Shown: one piece after another, positions 1 to 5,433 of the stretch
How the letters are laid out: each line of letters opens with the position of its first letter
Numbering within the stretch: position 1 is the first letter of the stretch
Assembly (NCBI GenBank): GCA_021813025.1
Contig: JAKAME010000059.1
Location: forward strand, 1 to 7,928
Reading direction: 5' to 3'
Origin: Microcaldota archaeon
Lineage (GTDB): Archaea; Micrarchaeota; Micrarchaeia; Anstonellales; Anstonellaceae
DNA: 7,928 bases
Translations under genes and position numbers: made by a program
Notes under the pieces: model-generated
Database searches by the model: none
What the model saw: the letters and a program-made list of their open reading frames with translations, nothing else
Told to the model about the DNA's origin: nothing

Positions 1-484
1 CAACAGAGGAGTCGAAAACGATTGGGAGAAGAAGCTTTTGCGGAACGATGTGCCCGCGCTTTGAAACAACAGGTGACGACATGGTGGCCGCCAGAGCCGA
101 ATGCAGTGCTTTGCGGTATTCGCGGCGGTTCATGCGCTCTATGAGATTTTCCTCAACGTGGGGCGGATGCGCCCGGCGGCCTTTGAATGTGCCGGGAATG
201 ATGCGGGCCTTGCCGAATTTTCCTTTCGCCAGCACTTCGTGCGCGCGCATGGCAATGCCGTGGTTCTTGATTGAGCCGAAGTCGTCCTTGCGGCCGCGGT
301 AGCGGGCCGACGTCTTCATGCCTGCGCGCGGGTCGGTTCCTTTGGGCTGGTAATACCAGCTCTGGTCCGAGATGGCGGCGCGCTTGATGAGGTCCGCGCG
401 CACAGGCTCGTCGAAAGCCGGCGGGAGGGCGGTCTCTCCGCTGGCCTTCGCGTCCGCGTCATATACCGGTACTTTGGAGGACAT
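1..484 (-). CDS. rpl4: Large ribosomal subunit protein uL4 (L4), C-terminus cut by window edge
   Basis: The first 161 residues of archaeal-type uL4 are visible; the gene continues beyond the left edge. uL4 is a 23S rRNA-binding protein of the large subunit whose loop helps line the exit tunnel. Recognisable blocks are GTDPRAGMKTSARYRG (about 49-64), KNHGIAMRA (about 73-81), GRRAHPPHVE (about 102-111) and NRREYRKALHSALAAT (about 119-134), all matching the archaeal/eukaryotic branch. The ATG at 484 begins MSSKVPVYDADAK. It is preceded by GTGAT ending 4 nt before the start, inside the 10-nt gap after the uL3 stop codon, so the two genes are co-transcribed and probably translationally linked. In archaea the order uL3-uL4-uL23-uL2 is usual, so uL23 is expected next, outside the window. 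In E. coli uL4 represses its own operon; whether that holds here is unknown. Confidence 0.95.
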   Translation of the reverse strand, partial: MSSKVPVYDADAKASGETALPPAFDEPVRADLIKRAAISDQSWYYQPKGTDPRAGMKTSARYRGRKDDFGSIKNHGIAMRAHEVLAKGKFGKARIIPGTFKGRRAHPPHVEENLIERMNRREYRKALHSALAATMSSPVVSKRGHIVPQKLLLPIVFDSSV

Positions 485-488
485 GAGA

Positions 489-493
489 ATCAC
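489..493 (-). promoter_or_regulatory. Shine-Dalgarno site of uL4
   Basis: The minus strand reads GTGAT, 4 nt before the uL4 ATG. It matches the downstream half of the archaeal Shine-Dalgarno consensus GGAGGTGAT. The same motif at the same distance precedes uL3, which supports both starts. Confidence 0.6.
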
Positions 494-494
494 T

Positions 495-1436
495 CTAGTT
501 CTTCGACTCCTGCGAAATCATGCGCACGTCAACCGCCTTGACTGCCGGGTTGCGCACGGCCTTGCGCAGGCGGATGAGGCGCTTCTGCGGCCCTCCGATG
601 GAGCCGACCATGAGAAGACACTCGTTTTTCACAAGCCCGTAGTGCGGGAAGCCCCCCTTGGGGTTGACCTCGTCCGGGCCGACTATTTTGAGAATGCGTT
701 TGTTGAGCTCGGTGCGCTTGTGGTAGCCCATCTGTCCGGGGTGGGGCACCGTATACATGACATATCCCGGATGCCAGGGGCCGAGAGTTCCGATGTGCCT
801 GACCTTGCCGGTTGCCTTGCGCCTCTGCTGGTGGGTGCCGAAGCGCTTCACTGTTCCCTGCCAGCCCTTTCCTATGGTGACAGAAACCGCGTCAACGAAC
901 TCGCCGGGCTTGAAGGCATCAGATGCCTTGAGCTCTTTTCCAAGCAGGCTGCGCGCGTATTCGAGCTTGTCAGCCACGTCCTTGCCGCCGACGCCGAGCA
1001 TCATGCGGTCCGGGCTCTTGCGCCCGAATCCTGTCTTGTCAGGCTGCGTGAATGCGAGAAGATAGACTTCGCTGATTTTCGATGCGTCCAATTTGTTTTT
1101 TTTCTTGTTTTTCAGGGAGATATTGAGAAGGAGTTTCTGGTCGTCAATGATTTCGTCGGCCACGACCTGGCCGAATTTCATGCCACGAATGCCATATGCA
1201 ATCATGGGCGGGACTTCCAGCACGGTCGCGGCACCGACTATTTCGTTGCCCGCGTTGGGGGAAGTTGAATCATCAACATAGGCTGCGGAAGTCATGCCTG
1301 CCTTGTAGGCTGCGAAGCCCAGAAGGCGGCGCTCGGCCGAGGCTGGCCAGTAGCCGATGCGCGGCATCTGGCTGTTGGCGCGCTTGCGCGGCCGGAATGC
1401 AAGGGAACCTTTTCGGTGAGAGCGTCTGGCGCCCAT
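495..1436 (-). CDS. rpl3: Large ribosomal subunit protein uL3 (L3)
   Basis: uL3 is an early-assembly protein of the large subunit; a central extension reaches toward the peptidyl transferase centre. The 313-residue product starts MGARRSHRKGSLAFRPRKRA, the usual N-terminus of archaeal L3. It contains the family signature FGTHQQRRKATGKVRHIGTL, directly followed by GPWHPGYVMYTVPHPGQMGY and HKRTELNKRI, which includes the conserved GPWHPG tip. The frame stays open 30 codons upstream to an ATG at 1526, but family N-termini, and GTGAT 4 nt before the ATG at 1436, favour the shorter form. The length is slightly below the roughly 330-340 residues typical of archaea. It is the first gene of the ribosomal operon, with its own promoter and long leader, and the TAG stop is 10 nt from uL4. 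No catalytic role is expected. Confidence 0.96.
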   Translation of the reverse strand: MGARRSHRKGSLAFRPRKRANSQMPRIGYWPASAERRLLGFAAYKAGMTSAAYVDDSTSPNAGNEIVGAATVLEVPPMIAYGIRGMKFGQVVADEIIDDQKLLLNISLKNKKKNKLDASKISEVYLLAFTQPDKTGFGRKSPDRMMLGVGGKDVADKLEYARSLLGKELKASDAFKPGEFVDAVSVTIGKGWQGTVKRFGTHQQRRKATGKVRHIGTLGPWHPGYVMYTVPHPGQMGYHKRTELNKRILKIVGPDEVNPKGGFPHYGLVKNECLLMVGSIGGPQKRLIRLRKAVRNPAVKAVDVRMISQESKN

Positions 1437-1551
1437 AGTTATCACGCAGCGTCTTGATTGGACCAAAATCCATTGGTTGCCCGATGGATGATTCCCGCCG
1501 CCAATTCTTCGGGGCAGGAGTGTCATCTTACGCGTTTATCGTAAGAAGAGT
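1437..1551 (-). promoter_or_regulatory. Structured 5' leader of the uL3-uL4 operon
   Basis: If transcription begins about 25 nt from the TATA box, the leader is about 115 nt, long for an archaeal mRNA. It holds two perfect 6-bp hairpins: one at 1527-1545 (stem CTTACG/CGTAAG, 7-nt loop) and one at 1468-1489 (stem ATCCAT/ATGGAT, 10-nt loop). One ATTGG and two later CCAAT segments could also pair in alternative ways. Such leaders can serve as binding sites for a ribosomal protein that represses its own operon; here that is inference from position and structure only. The leader is open in the uL3 frame, so an N-terminally extended uL3 cannot be fully excluded. Confidence 0.4.
1441..1445 (-). promoter_or_regulatory. 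Shine-Dalgarno site of uL3, decides the start
   Basis: GTGAT on the minus strand ends 4 nt before the ATG at 1436. No such motif precedes the upstream in-frame ATG at 1526. The site therefore selects the 313-residue product over a 343-residue form. Confidence 0.6.
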
Positions 1552-1570
1552 AGGTTAGGTATGGGGACAA

Positions 1571-1582
1571 GGGTTTAAAAAG
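1571..1582 (-). promoter_or_regulatory. TATA-box promoter of the uL3-uL4 operon
   Basis: The minus strand reads CTTTTTAAACCC, an archaeal TATA-like element in otherwise GC-rich DNA. It predicts a start near 1551. No strong BRE is visible just upstream (GAGCCAATC). A perfect 10-bp palindrome lies immediately upstream at 1591-1600. Confidence 0.5.
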
Positions 1583-1590
1583 ATTGGCTC

Positions 1591-1600
1591 GACGGCCGTC
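1591..1600. repeat. Perfect 10-bp palindrome GACGGCCGTC upstream of the uL3 promoter
   Basis: GACGGCCGTC is identical to its reverse complement. Its centre lies about 45 bp upstream of the predicted uL3 start, where archaeal activators or repressors can bind next to the TATA/BRE region. It may be an operator, or chance in GC-rich DNA. Confidence 0.3.
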
Positions 1601-1601
1601 C

Positions 1602-1686
1602 GGGGAGGAAAATGGATGGGAAAAGAGAAGAGGGGAAGAAAAAAGAAAAGATGGGAAAAAGAAAAACAGGAAAACAAAAACAAAAC
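1602..1686 (-). terminator. Pyrimidine-rich terminator of the beta-propeller gene
   Basis: Right after the TGA stop at 1687 the minus strand becomes 85 nt of almost pure T and C, with only seven purines and repeated runs of four to six T. Archaeal RNA polymerase terminates at T-runs in the non-template strand without needing a hairpin, so this fits a strong multi-T terminator. It separates the lipoprotein gene from the ribosomal operon in the same orientation. Seen on the plus strand it is a polypurine tract directly upstream of the uL3 promoter, so it could also influence chromatin or DNA shape there. Confidence 0.65.
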
Positions 1687-3978
1687 TCAGTACACCGGAA
1701 TTCCGCCCGCCGTGCCCGGCTCCAGAGTCACGTTCTGCACCGAGTGCAAATCCCCAAGCGCGTTGATTCGCAGGAGGTGCGGCGACTTGGTGTAAAGCTC
1801 GCCGTCGATGAAGAGCGAGCGCTCAACGGCAGGCTGGTAGTTGTAGTCGCTGGAAAGGCCCTTGGAGTGGTCAATCAGCCCGCGCAGGGTTATGCCGCTT
1901 GAGCTTATGTTGAACACCAGCGCGCCGTTGAAGCTGGCGCCCTTGTCCTGCCAGTCGTAGTTGTAGGCCGGAATGGCCAGCAGGCTCTTCTCGCGCGAGA
2001 AGAGGAAGGCCTTGTGCTCCCACAGCGCAGTCGACTGCACGTATGGGCCGCTTGAGACGTATTTGGCCACCTCTTTGGGGTTGGCCACGTCCGACACGTC
2101 GAAAAGCGAGATTTTCAGCCCCTTGACGCGCCCGGCCTCGTTGGCTTCCTGCCCTATGCCGATGACGGTGTTGTTGTCGTATGGGTGCAGGTAGCGCGAG
2201 AAACCCGGCACCTTGAGCGAGCCAAGCTCGCGGATGTTTCGCGCGTCCGACAGGTCATAGACAAAGAACGGGTCCACCTGCCTGTAAGTCACCAGATAGA
2301 GCCTGTTTTGCATGAAGCGGGTGGAGTAAATCTGCTCGCCTGATGCGATGCCTTCTTGGCCGTCAAGCTGCGAGAGGTCGGCAGCATTGAGGGTGTAGAC
2401 ATTGCTGCTTGAATTCGCCTCCATTCCACTGCCGTCCCAGCTCCAGAGCTGGCTCAAAGTTGTGGCTATGCGCAGCACGCCGCCCTGCTCGTCAAGCGAG
2501 AACTGGTTGTTGATGTGGCCAGGAACGCGCCCGCTGGCTATGGGCACTATGCGCGCGCCCTCCACGCCAACCTCGTTTAGCACCGTGAATTCGCGGTGGG
2601 AGTAGTTGGCCAGCTTCGCCTTGACCGCCAGCTTGGTCTCGTCCGCCAGCTCGTTCTGCCGCTCAGTCGGCAGCAGGGCGATGTAGTCGGAGTAAATCTG
2701 CATTATGCGCGAGCGCTTCTCTGCAGGAGAAACAACCTCGTCGTCGGTGCGGTTGATTTTCTCAATGAGCGAGCGGTCTCCTGCCGTGATGTTCACGTAT
2801 TTGGGCGCCAGCTCAAGCGTGACGTCCTGCTGAATCTGCCACGGGTCTATTGTCTGGGTGTAGGCAAAGTAGAGGTGGTTCTCGTTCATGTAAAGCTCCT
2901 GGCTGTCCTCCACCACCAAACTCTTGGAGCCAACCTCCTCCTCAGGGTTGGCGAGGCTGATGGCATGGATGTTCACCATCACCGGGCTTTGGTAGGGTAT
3001 GTTGAAGTAATACACGTCGGAGGGGGCCATGGGCAGAGCCTTTTCGCCGTCATAGCTCAGCGGCAGGGGGTTTGCGCGCGTGCCCAGATTGCTGCGGGTG
3101 ATGAAATAAGCGTAATTCCCGACCATTCTTGCGCGGAAGTAGTCGCCCTCGAAGCGGTATTCCTTCACAAGCTTGGGCTCTTGGCGGTCGGAGATGTCGT
3201 AGATGTCAAAGAAAGACATTCCAAGCCTTGGCGAAATGCCGGTGTCTGCATAGAATCGGCTGTTTCTGTAGCTGCCGAACACCGCCAGCTTGTCTCCAAG
3301 CACGAAAAGCTGCTGCGGCTGGTAGCCTGTCTGGAAGACTGGGGGCAGGCAGCGGCTGATTGCAAGGCAGCGTATGGGCTGCTGCGGGCTGCTGTCGCTG
3401 CCTGAGAGGGTGATTCTGGACACAACGCTTGCATTCTCGCCCGGATATGCCTTCACTATGTAGAGAGTCTGGTCTGTGATTGTGTAGATGTAGCTTCCAT
3501 CTGTTTTGATGAGGTCTGCCTCATCCACGTTCTCCACCTGGTTGTTTGTCTGCGAATAAGACGGCTGGCTTTCCCCGCCGCCGCTCTGCGGCGCAGTCGT
3601 GGGCAGGGGCAGGCCGCCGGTTGCGCCCTTTGCTCCGCCAACCGCGTCATACGCCACGCCGCCGTATCTGTAGTAATAGGTGTTTGAAGTGCTGTAATGG
3701 GCAGAAAATGCGCGCAAATCGTCAAGAGAGGCGAAAGTCTGGGCGCGCACAGGCCTGCTCAAGTCAAGGGCAGAGGGGGTGAATTCGCTTGCATTGTATG
3801 GCACCGCAACCACGTTGAGCGGCGGAACCCCCTGCGGCACATAGACGCTGCCCGGAGCGGAGGAAAAGTTGGATTGACTGGCAGTCTGGTTCTTGCTCGG
3901 GCCCGCGTTCTGCGCGCAGCCTGCAAGCGCCAGCAGCAGGCCTATTGCGAAAACAGCCAATATGGAAGTCTTGTTCAT
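1687..3978 (-). CDS. Secreted beta-propeller lipoprotein (Beta_propel family, COG4880-like)
   Basis: This 763-residue protein begins MNKTSILAVFAIGLLLALAG followed by C21. It is a lipoprotein signal peptide with lipobox LAGC, so the mature protein should be anchored to the outer face of the membrane. A Tyr/Gly/Ser/Pro-rich low-complexity stretch (about 85-145) leads to NNQVENVDEADLIKTDGSYI (about 145-164), the hallmark of archaeal and bacterial proteins with a C-terminal propeller distantly related to WD40. Blade-like repeats follow, such as FFDIYDISD, VYDLSDARN and SLFDVSDVANP. A charged, probably helical segment of about 80 residues (from VNITAGDRS to NYSHREF) interrupts them. About a dozen N-X-S/T sequons suggest glycosylation. 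Apart from the lipobox, only C204 and C210 are cysteines, a possible small disulfide loop. Molecular function is unknown. GTG at 3987 is an alternative start but lies inside the ribosome-binding site. The gene is monocistronic. Confidence 0.85.
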   Translation of the reverse strand: MNKTSILAVFAIGLLLALAGCAQNAGPSKNQTASQSNFSSAPGSVYVPQGVPPLNVVAVPYNASEFTPSALDLSRPVRAQTFASLDDLRAFSAHYSTSNTYYYRYGGVAYDAVGGAKGATGGLPLPTTAPQSGGGESQPSYSQTNNQVENVDEADLIKTDGSYIYTITDQTLYIVKAYPGENASVVSRITLSGSDSSPQQPIRCLAISRCLPPVFQTGYQPQQLFVLGDKLAVFGSYRNSRFYADTGISPRLGMSFFDIYDISDRQEPKLVKEYRFEGDYFRARMVGNYAYFITRSNLGTRANPLPLSYDGEKALPMAPSDVYYFNIPYQSPVMVNIHAISLANPEEEVGSKSLVVEDSQELYMNENHLYFAYTQTIDPWQIQQDVTLELAPKYVNITAGDRSLIEKINRTDDEVVSPAEKRSRIMQIYSDYIALLPTERQNELADETKLAVKAKLANYSHREFTVLNEVGVEGARIVPIASGRVPGHINNQFSLDEQGGVLRIATTLSQLWSWDGSGMEANSSSNVYTLNAADLSQLDGQEGIASGEQIYSTRFMQNRLYLVTYRQVDPFFVYDLSDARNIRELGSLKVPGFSRYLHPYDNNTVIGIGQEANEAGRVKGLKISLFDVSDVANPKEVAKYVSSGPYVQSTALWEHKAFLFSREKSLLAIPAYNYDWQDKGASFNGALVFNISSSGITLRGLIDHSKGLSSDYNYQPAVERSLFIDGELYTKSPHLLRINALGDLHSVQNVTLEPGTAGGIPVY

Positions 3979-3984
3979 ATCTAA

Positions 3985-3990
3985 CACCCC
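3985..3990 (-). promoter_or_regulatory. Shine-Dalgarno site of the lipoprotein gene, decides the start
   Basis: GGGGTG on the minus strand lies 6 nt before the ATG at 3978, in the same register as the other sites in the window. The upstream in-frame GTG falls within this site and so is unlikely to be the start. Confidence 0.55.
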
Positions 3991-3991
3991 G

Positions 3992-4010
3992 CGGGCCTTT
4001 TTTCGGCCCG
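3992..4010 (-). promoter_or_regulatory. GC-rich leader hairpin before the lipoprotein gene
   Basis: CGGGCC, a 7-nt loop (GAAAAAA in the RNA) and GGCCCG form a perfect 6-bp hairpin between the predicted transcription start (about 4020) and the ribosome-binding site. It could modulate translation or mRNA stability. A bacterial-style terminator is unlikely because no T-run follows it in the transcribed direction. Confidence 0.4.
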
Positions 4011-4040
4011 GTTTGAATGAGCTTCCTTATCGTCGGGCGC

Positions 4041-4050
4041 CTTATATGGG
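4041..4050 (-). promoter_or_regulatory. TATA-box promoter of the lipoprotein gene
   Basis: The minus strand reads CCCATATAAG, a good archaeal TATA element, about 67 bp from the start codon. It predicts a leader of about 40 nt containing the hairpin and the ribosome-binding site. Confidence 0.5.
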
Positions 4051-4080
4051 TTCGCCCTTTCGTTCGGCCATTGTTCGGGC

Positions 4081-4096
4081 AAAAGAAAAGAAAGCC
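4081..4096 (-). terminator. T-rich terminator after pdxT
   Basis: The minus strand reads GGCTTTCTTTTCTTTT shortly after the pdxT stop, a run of T-tracts typical of archaeal termination. It lies just before the lipoprotein promoter, so the two units are separately transcribed. Confidence 0.5.
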
Positions 4097-4107
4097 TAGG
4101 CCTGCGC

Positions 4108-4734
4108 TTATTTTGTCTCTAACGCCGCCTGCAGGTGCGTCAAAAAGTATTCATGCATCCTGCTTGTCCTCATCTCAGGATGGCAGGCGGCCCCCAGATA
4201 GAATTTTCCTGCCTGCTTCTGCTGCACAATGACAGGCTCGCCTGTGTTCGGATGCCTCGCCAGCACGTGCACGCCCTCACCCACCCTCACTATCTTGGGT
4301 GCGCGTATGAAGGGTATGCGCAGTTTTCCCGTGAGGTCAGGCGCGCCCTCCCCTGCCTTTTCCAGCGCGCTCTCGAAAGAGTCCACCTGGCTTCCGTATG
4401 CATTGCGGTCCACCCGCACGTCCAGCACGCCCAGGCACTCCTGTTCGGCACTCTTTCCCTCCACCTCTTTGGCCATGAGGATGAGGCCTGCGCAGGTTCC
4501 CAGCAGGCCGGAAATTTTGCGCATCGGCTCAATCATGGCGTTTTTCTGCAAAAGGAGGGAGAGCGTGGTGCTCTCGCCGCCCGGAAGAAGGAGGCCATGC
4601 AGCCCGGCAAGCTCGTCTGCCGTGCGCACGGTGCGCAGGCGGATTGAAATTCTTGTTTTGGCGCCAGCTTGGCGTGCGGCCTCAAGATGTTCTGCCACGT
4701 CGCCCTGCAATGCGAGCACTCCGATTTCAAGCAT
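4108..4734 (-). CDS. pdxT: PLP synthase glutaminase subunit PdxT
   Basis: PdxT hydrolyses glutamine and passes ammonia to PdxS for pyridoxal 5'-phosphate synthesis; it is a class I glutamine amidotransferase that works bound to the PdxS dodecamer in the cytosol. The 208-residue product starts MLEIGVLALQGDVAEH, the family N-terminus. It shows PGGESTT (51-57), the nucleophile C81 in GTCAGLILMA, RNAYGSQVDSFE (110-121), and the catalytic H185 and E187 in CHPEM, so the triad is complete. C184 stands where Phe is common before HPE, a minor deviation. A TTG at 4740 is a possible alternative start, but AGGAG at 4745-4749 would leave it only 4 nt, while the ATG fits the register of the other genes. 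The gene follows the glycosylase stop by 18 nt, so it is probably co-transcribed with it. Length is normal for the family. Confidence 0.96.
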   Translation of the reverse strand: MLEIGVLALQGDVAEHLEAARQAGAKTRISIRLRTVRTADELAGLHGLLLPGGESTTLSLLLQKNAMIEPMRKISGLLGTCAGLILMAKEVEGKSAEQECLGVLDVRVDRNAYGSQVDSFESALEKAGEGAPDLTGKLRIPFIRAPKIVRVGEGVHVLARHPNTGEPVIVQQKQAGKFYLGAACHPEMRTSRMHEYFLTHLQAALETK

Positions 4735-4744
4735 GAGCAACGTA

Positions 4745-4749
4745 CTCCT
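4745..4749 (-). promoter_or_regulatory. Shine-Dalgarno site of pdxT
   Basis: AGGAG on the minus strand lies 10 nt before the ATG at 4734, within the 18-nt gap after the glycosylase gene. It is the upstream half of GGAGGTGAT, so the larger spacing is expected and points to the ATG rather than the TTG at 4740. Confidence 0.5.
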
Positions 4750-4752
4750 GCT

Positions 4753-5394
4753 TCACTTAAAAATCCGCCCGGTCTGCTCGCTCCACATCAGCAAATCAAG
4801 GTGCGCAATCGGAATTTTGGATTTTTCGCAGTATTCCAGCATTTTCTTCTCAATGTCAAGATAGCGCCTGCGGGTGAGCGTCTTGGGCGGCTCGTCAATC
4901 ACCCCCAATGACACGAGGTTTTTGAGAATGTGCCTGTCGAGTATGGCGAACTCGTGCGCAAGGCCGGTGTTTCGCAGGAAATGGCCGGCCTCCTTCATTC
5001 CCAAGCCCAACACCTCGTCAGCCAGAAAATTGCGCAGCAGTACCGAGTCTTTGCGGCCCTGCATGGCCTTTTCCAGCCCTTTCTCATCAAACAATTTCTT
5101 TCTTGCCTCTATGAGGTATTTCGCCTTGTTTTTGTGGAAGCGCACGTGCGAGGAGAGAAGAACGGATGAGATGGCGGAGGCGTCATGCGAGAAAAGAAGG
5201 TTTTTTTCATTCAATCCTTTCTGCGCCCGGCTGGCTGCTTCTGCCGATGAATTCGCGGCCGAAATGCAGAAGGAAAGCTCGGAAAGAAGAATGGCGTCTC
5301 CCATGGAGCGGATGGCTGCGAAATCCCTCAGTCTTTGCTCTATCTCTTTTCTTTTTGCCGCATGGCGGGCATGGACATTGTCGGGCGTGAGCAT
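4753..5394 (-). CDS. ogg: Archaeal 8-oxoguanine DNA glycosylase/AP lyase, Ogg2 type
   Basis: The 213-residue product is a helix-hairpin-helix base-excision repair enzyme that removes 8-oxoguanine from DNA and cleaves the strand by its lyase activity. The HhH region reads LGMKEAGHFLRNTGL (about 131-145). K134 fits the Schiff-base lysine, and D153 in ILDRHILKNL fits the conserved catalytic aspartate 19 residues later. SELSFCISAANSSAEA (about 38-53) matches the family N-terminal helix. The chain ends in the diagnostic WSEQTGRIFK; the terminal lysine of Ogg2 enzymes is known to help recognise 8-oxoguanine. Length is normal (about 207). No Fe-S cysteines are present, which argues against an EndoIII/MutY relative. 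The gene lies between pdxS (32-nt gap) and pdxT (18-nt gap). It has no Shine-Dalgarno sequence, and a TATA-like element 34 bp upstream suggests a leaderless transcript, possibly in addition to read-through from pdxS. Confidence 0.93.
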   Translation of the reverse strand: MLTPDNVHARHAAKRKEIEQRLRDFAAIRSMGDAILLSELSFCISAANSSAEAASRAQKGLNEKNLLFSHDASAISSVLLSSHVRFHKNKAKYLIEARKKLFDEKGLEKAMQGRKDSVLLRNFLADEVLGLGMKEAGHFLRNTGLAHEFAILDRHILKNLVSLGVIDEPPKTLTRRRYLDIEKKMLEYCEKSKIPIAHLDLLMWSEQTGRIFK

Positions 5395-5422
5395 GGAAAA
5401 CAGGCTAGTTAGGCGTCCGGCC

Positions 5423-5433
5423 TTAATTAAATG
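5423..5433 (-). promoter_or_regulatory. Internal TATA-box promoter of the glycosylase gene
   Basis: The minus strand reads ATTTAATTAAG, an AT-rich island overlapping the pdxS stop codon in GC-rich DNA. Its centre is 34 bp from the glycosylase ATG, so the start would fall within about 10 nt of the ATG. That fits the absence of a ribosome-binding site. A short stem (AGGC/GCCT, 5411-5423) lies next to it. Confidence 0.45.

Noticed and set aside
372..1268. Long plus-strand open frame of 298 codons opposite uL3 and uL4
   Set aside because: It lies antisense to two clear ribosomal proteins, has no recognisable motif, and reflects codon bias in GC-rich DNA.
2596..3405. Plus-strand open frame of 269 codons opposite the lipoprotein gene
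   Set aside because: Same reason: no motif, no convincing promoter, and the opposite strand carries a well-supported protein.
3979..3987. GTG at 3987 as start of the lipoprotein
   Set aside because: It lies within the ribosome-binding site; the ATG at 3978 gives a standard lipoprotein signal peptide.
4229..4864. Plus-strand open frames of 170 and 211 codons across pdxT
   Set aside because: They overlap each other and two well-identified minus-strand genes, and show no domain features.
5411..5423. Short stem AGGC/GCCT after pdxS as a terminator
   Set aside because: The stem is only 4 bp with a weak T-run after it; chance is likely, and the downstream gene is close.
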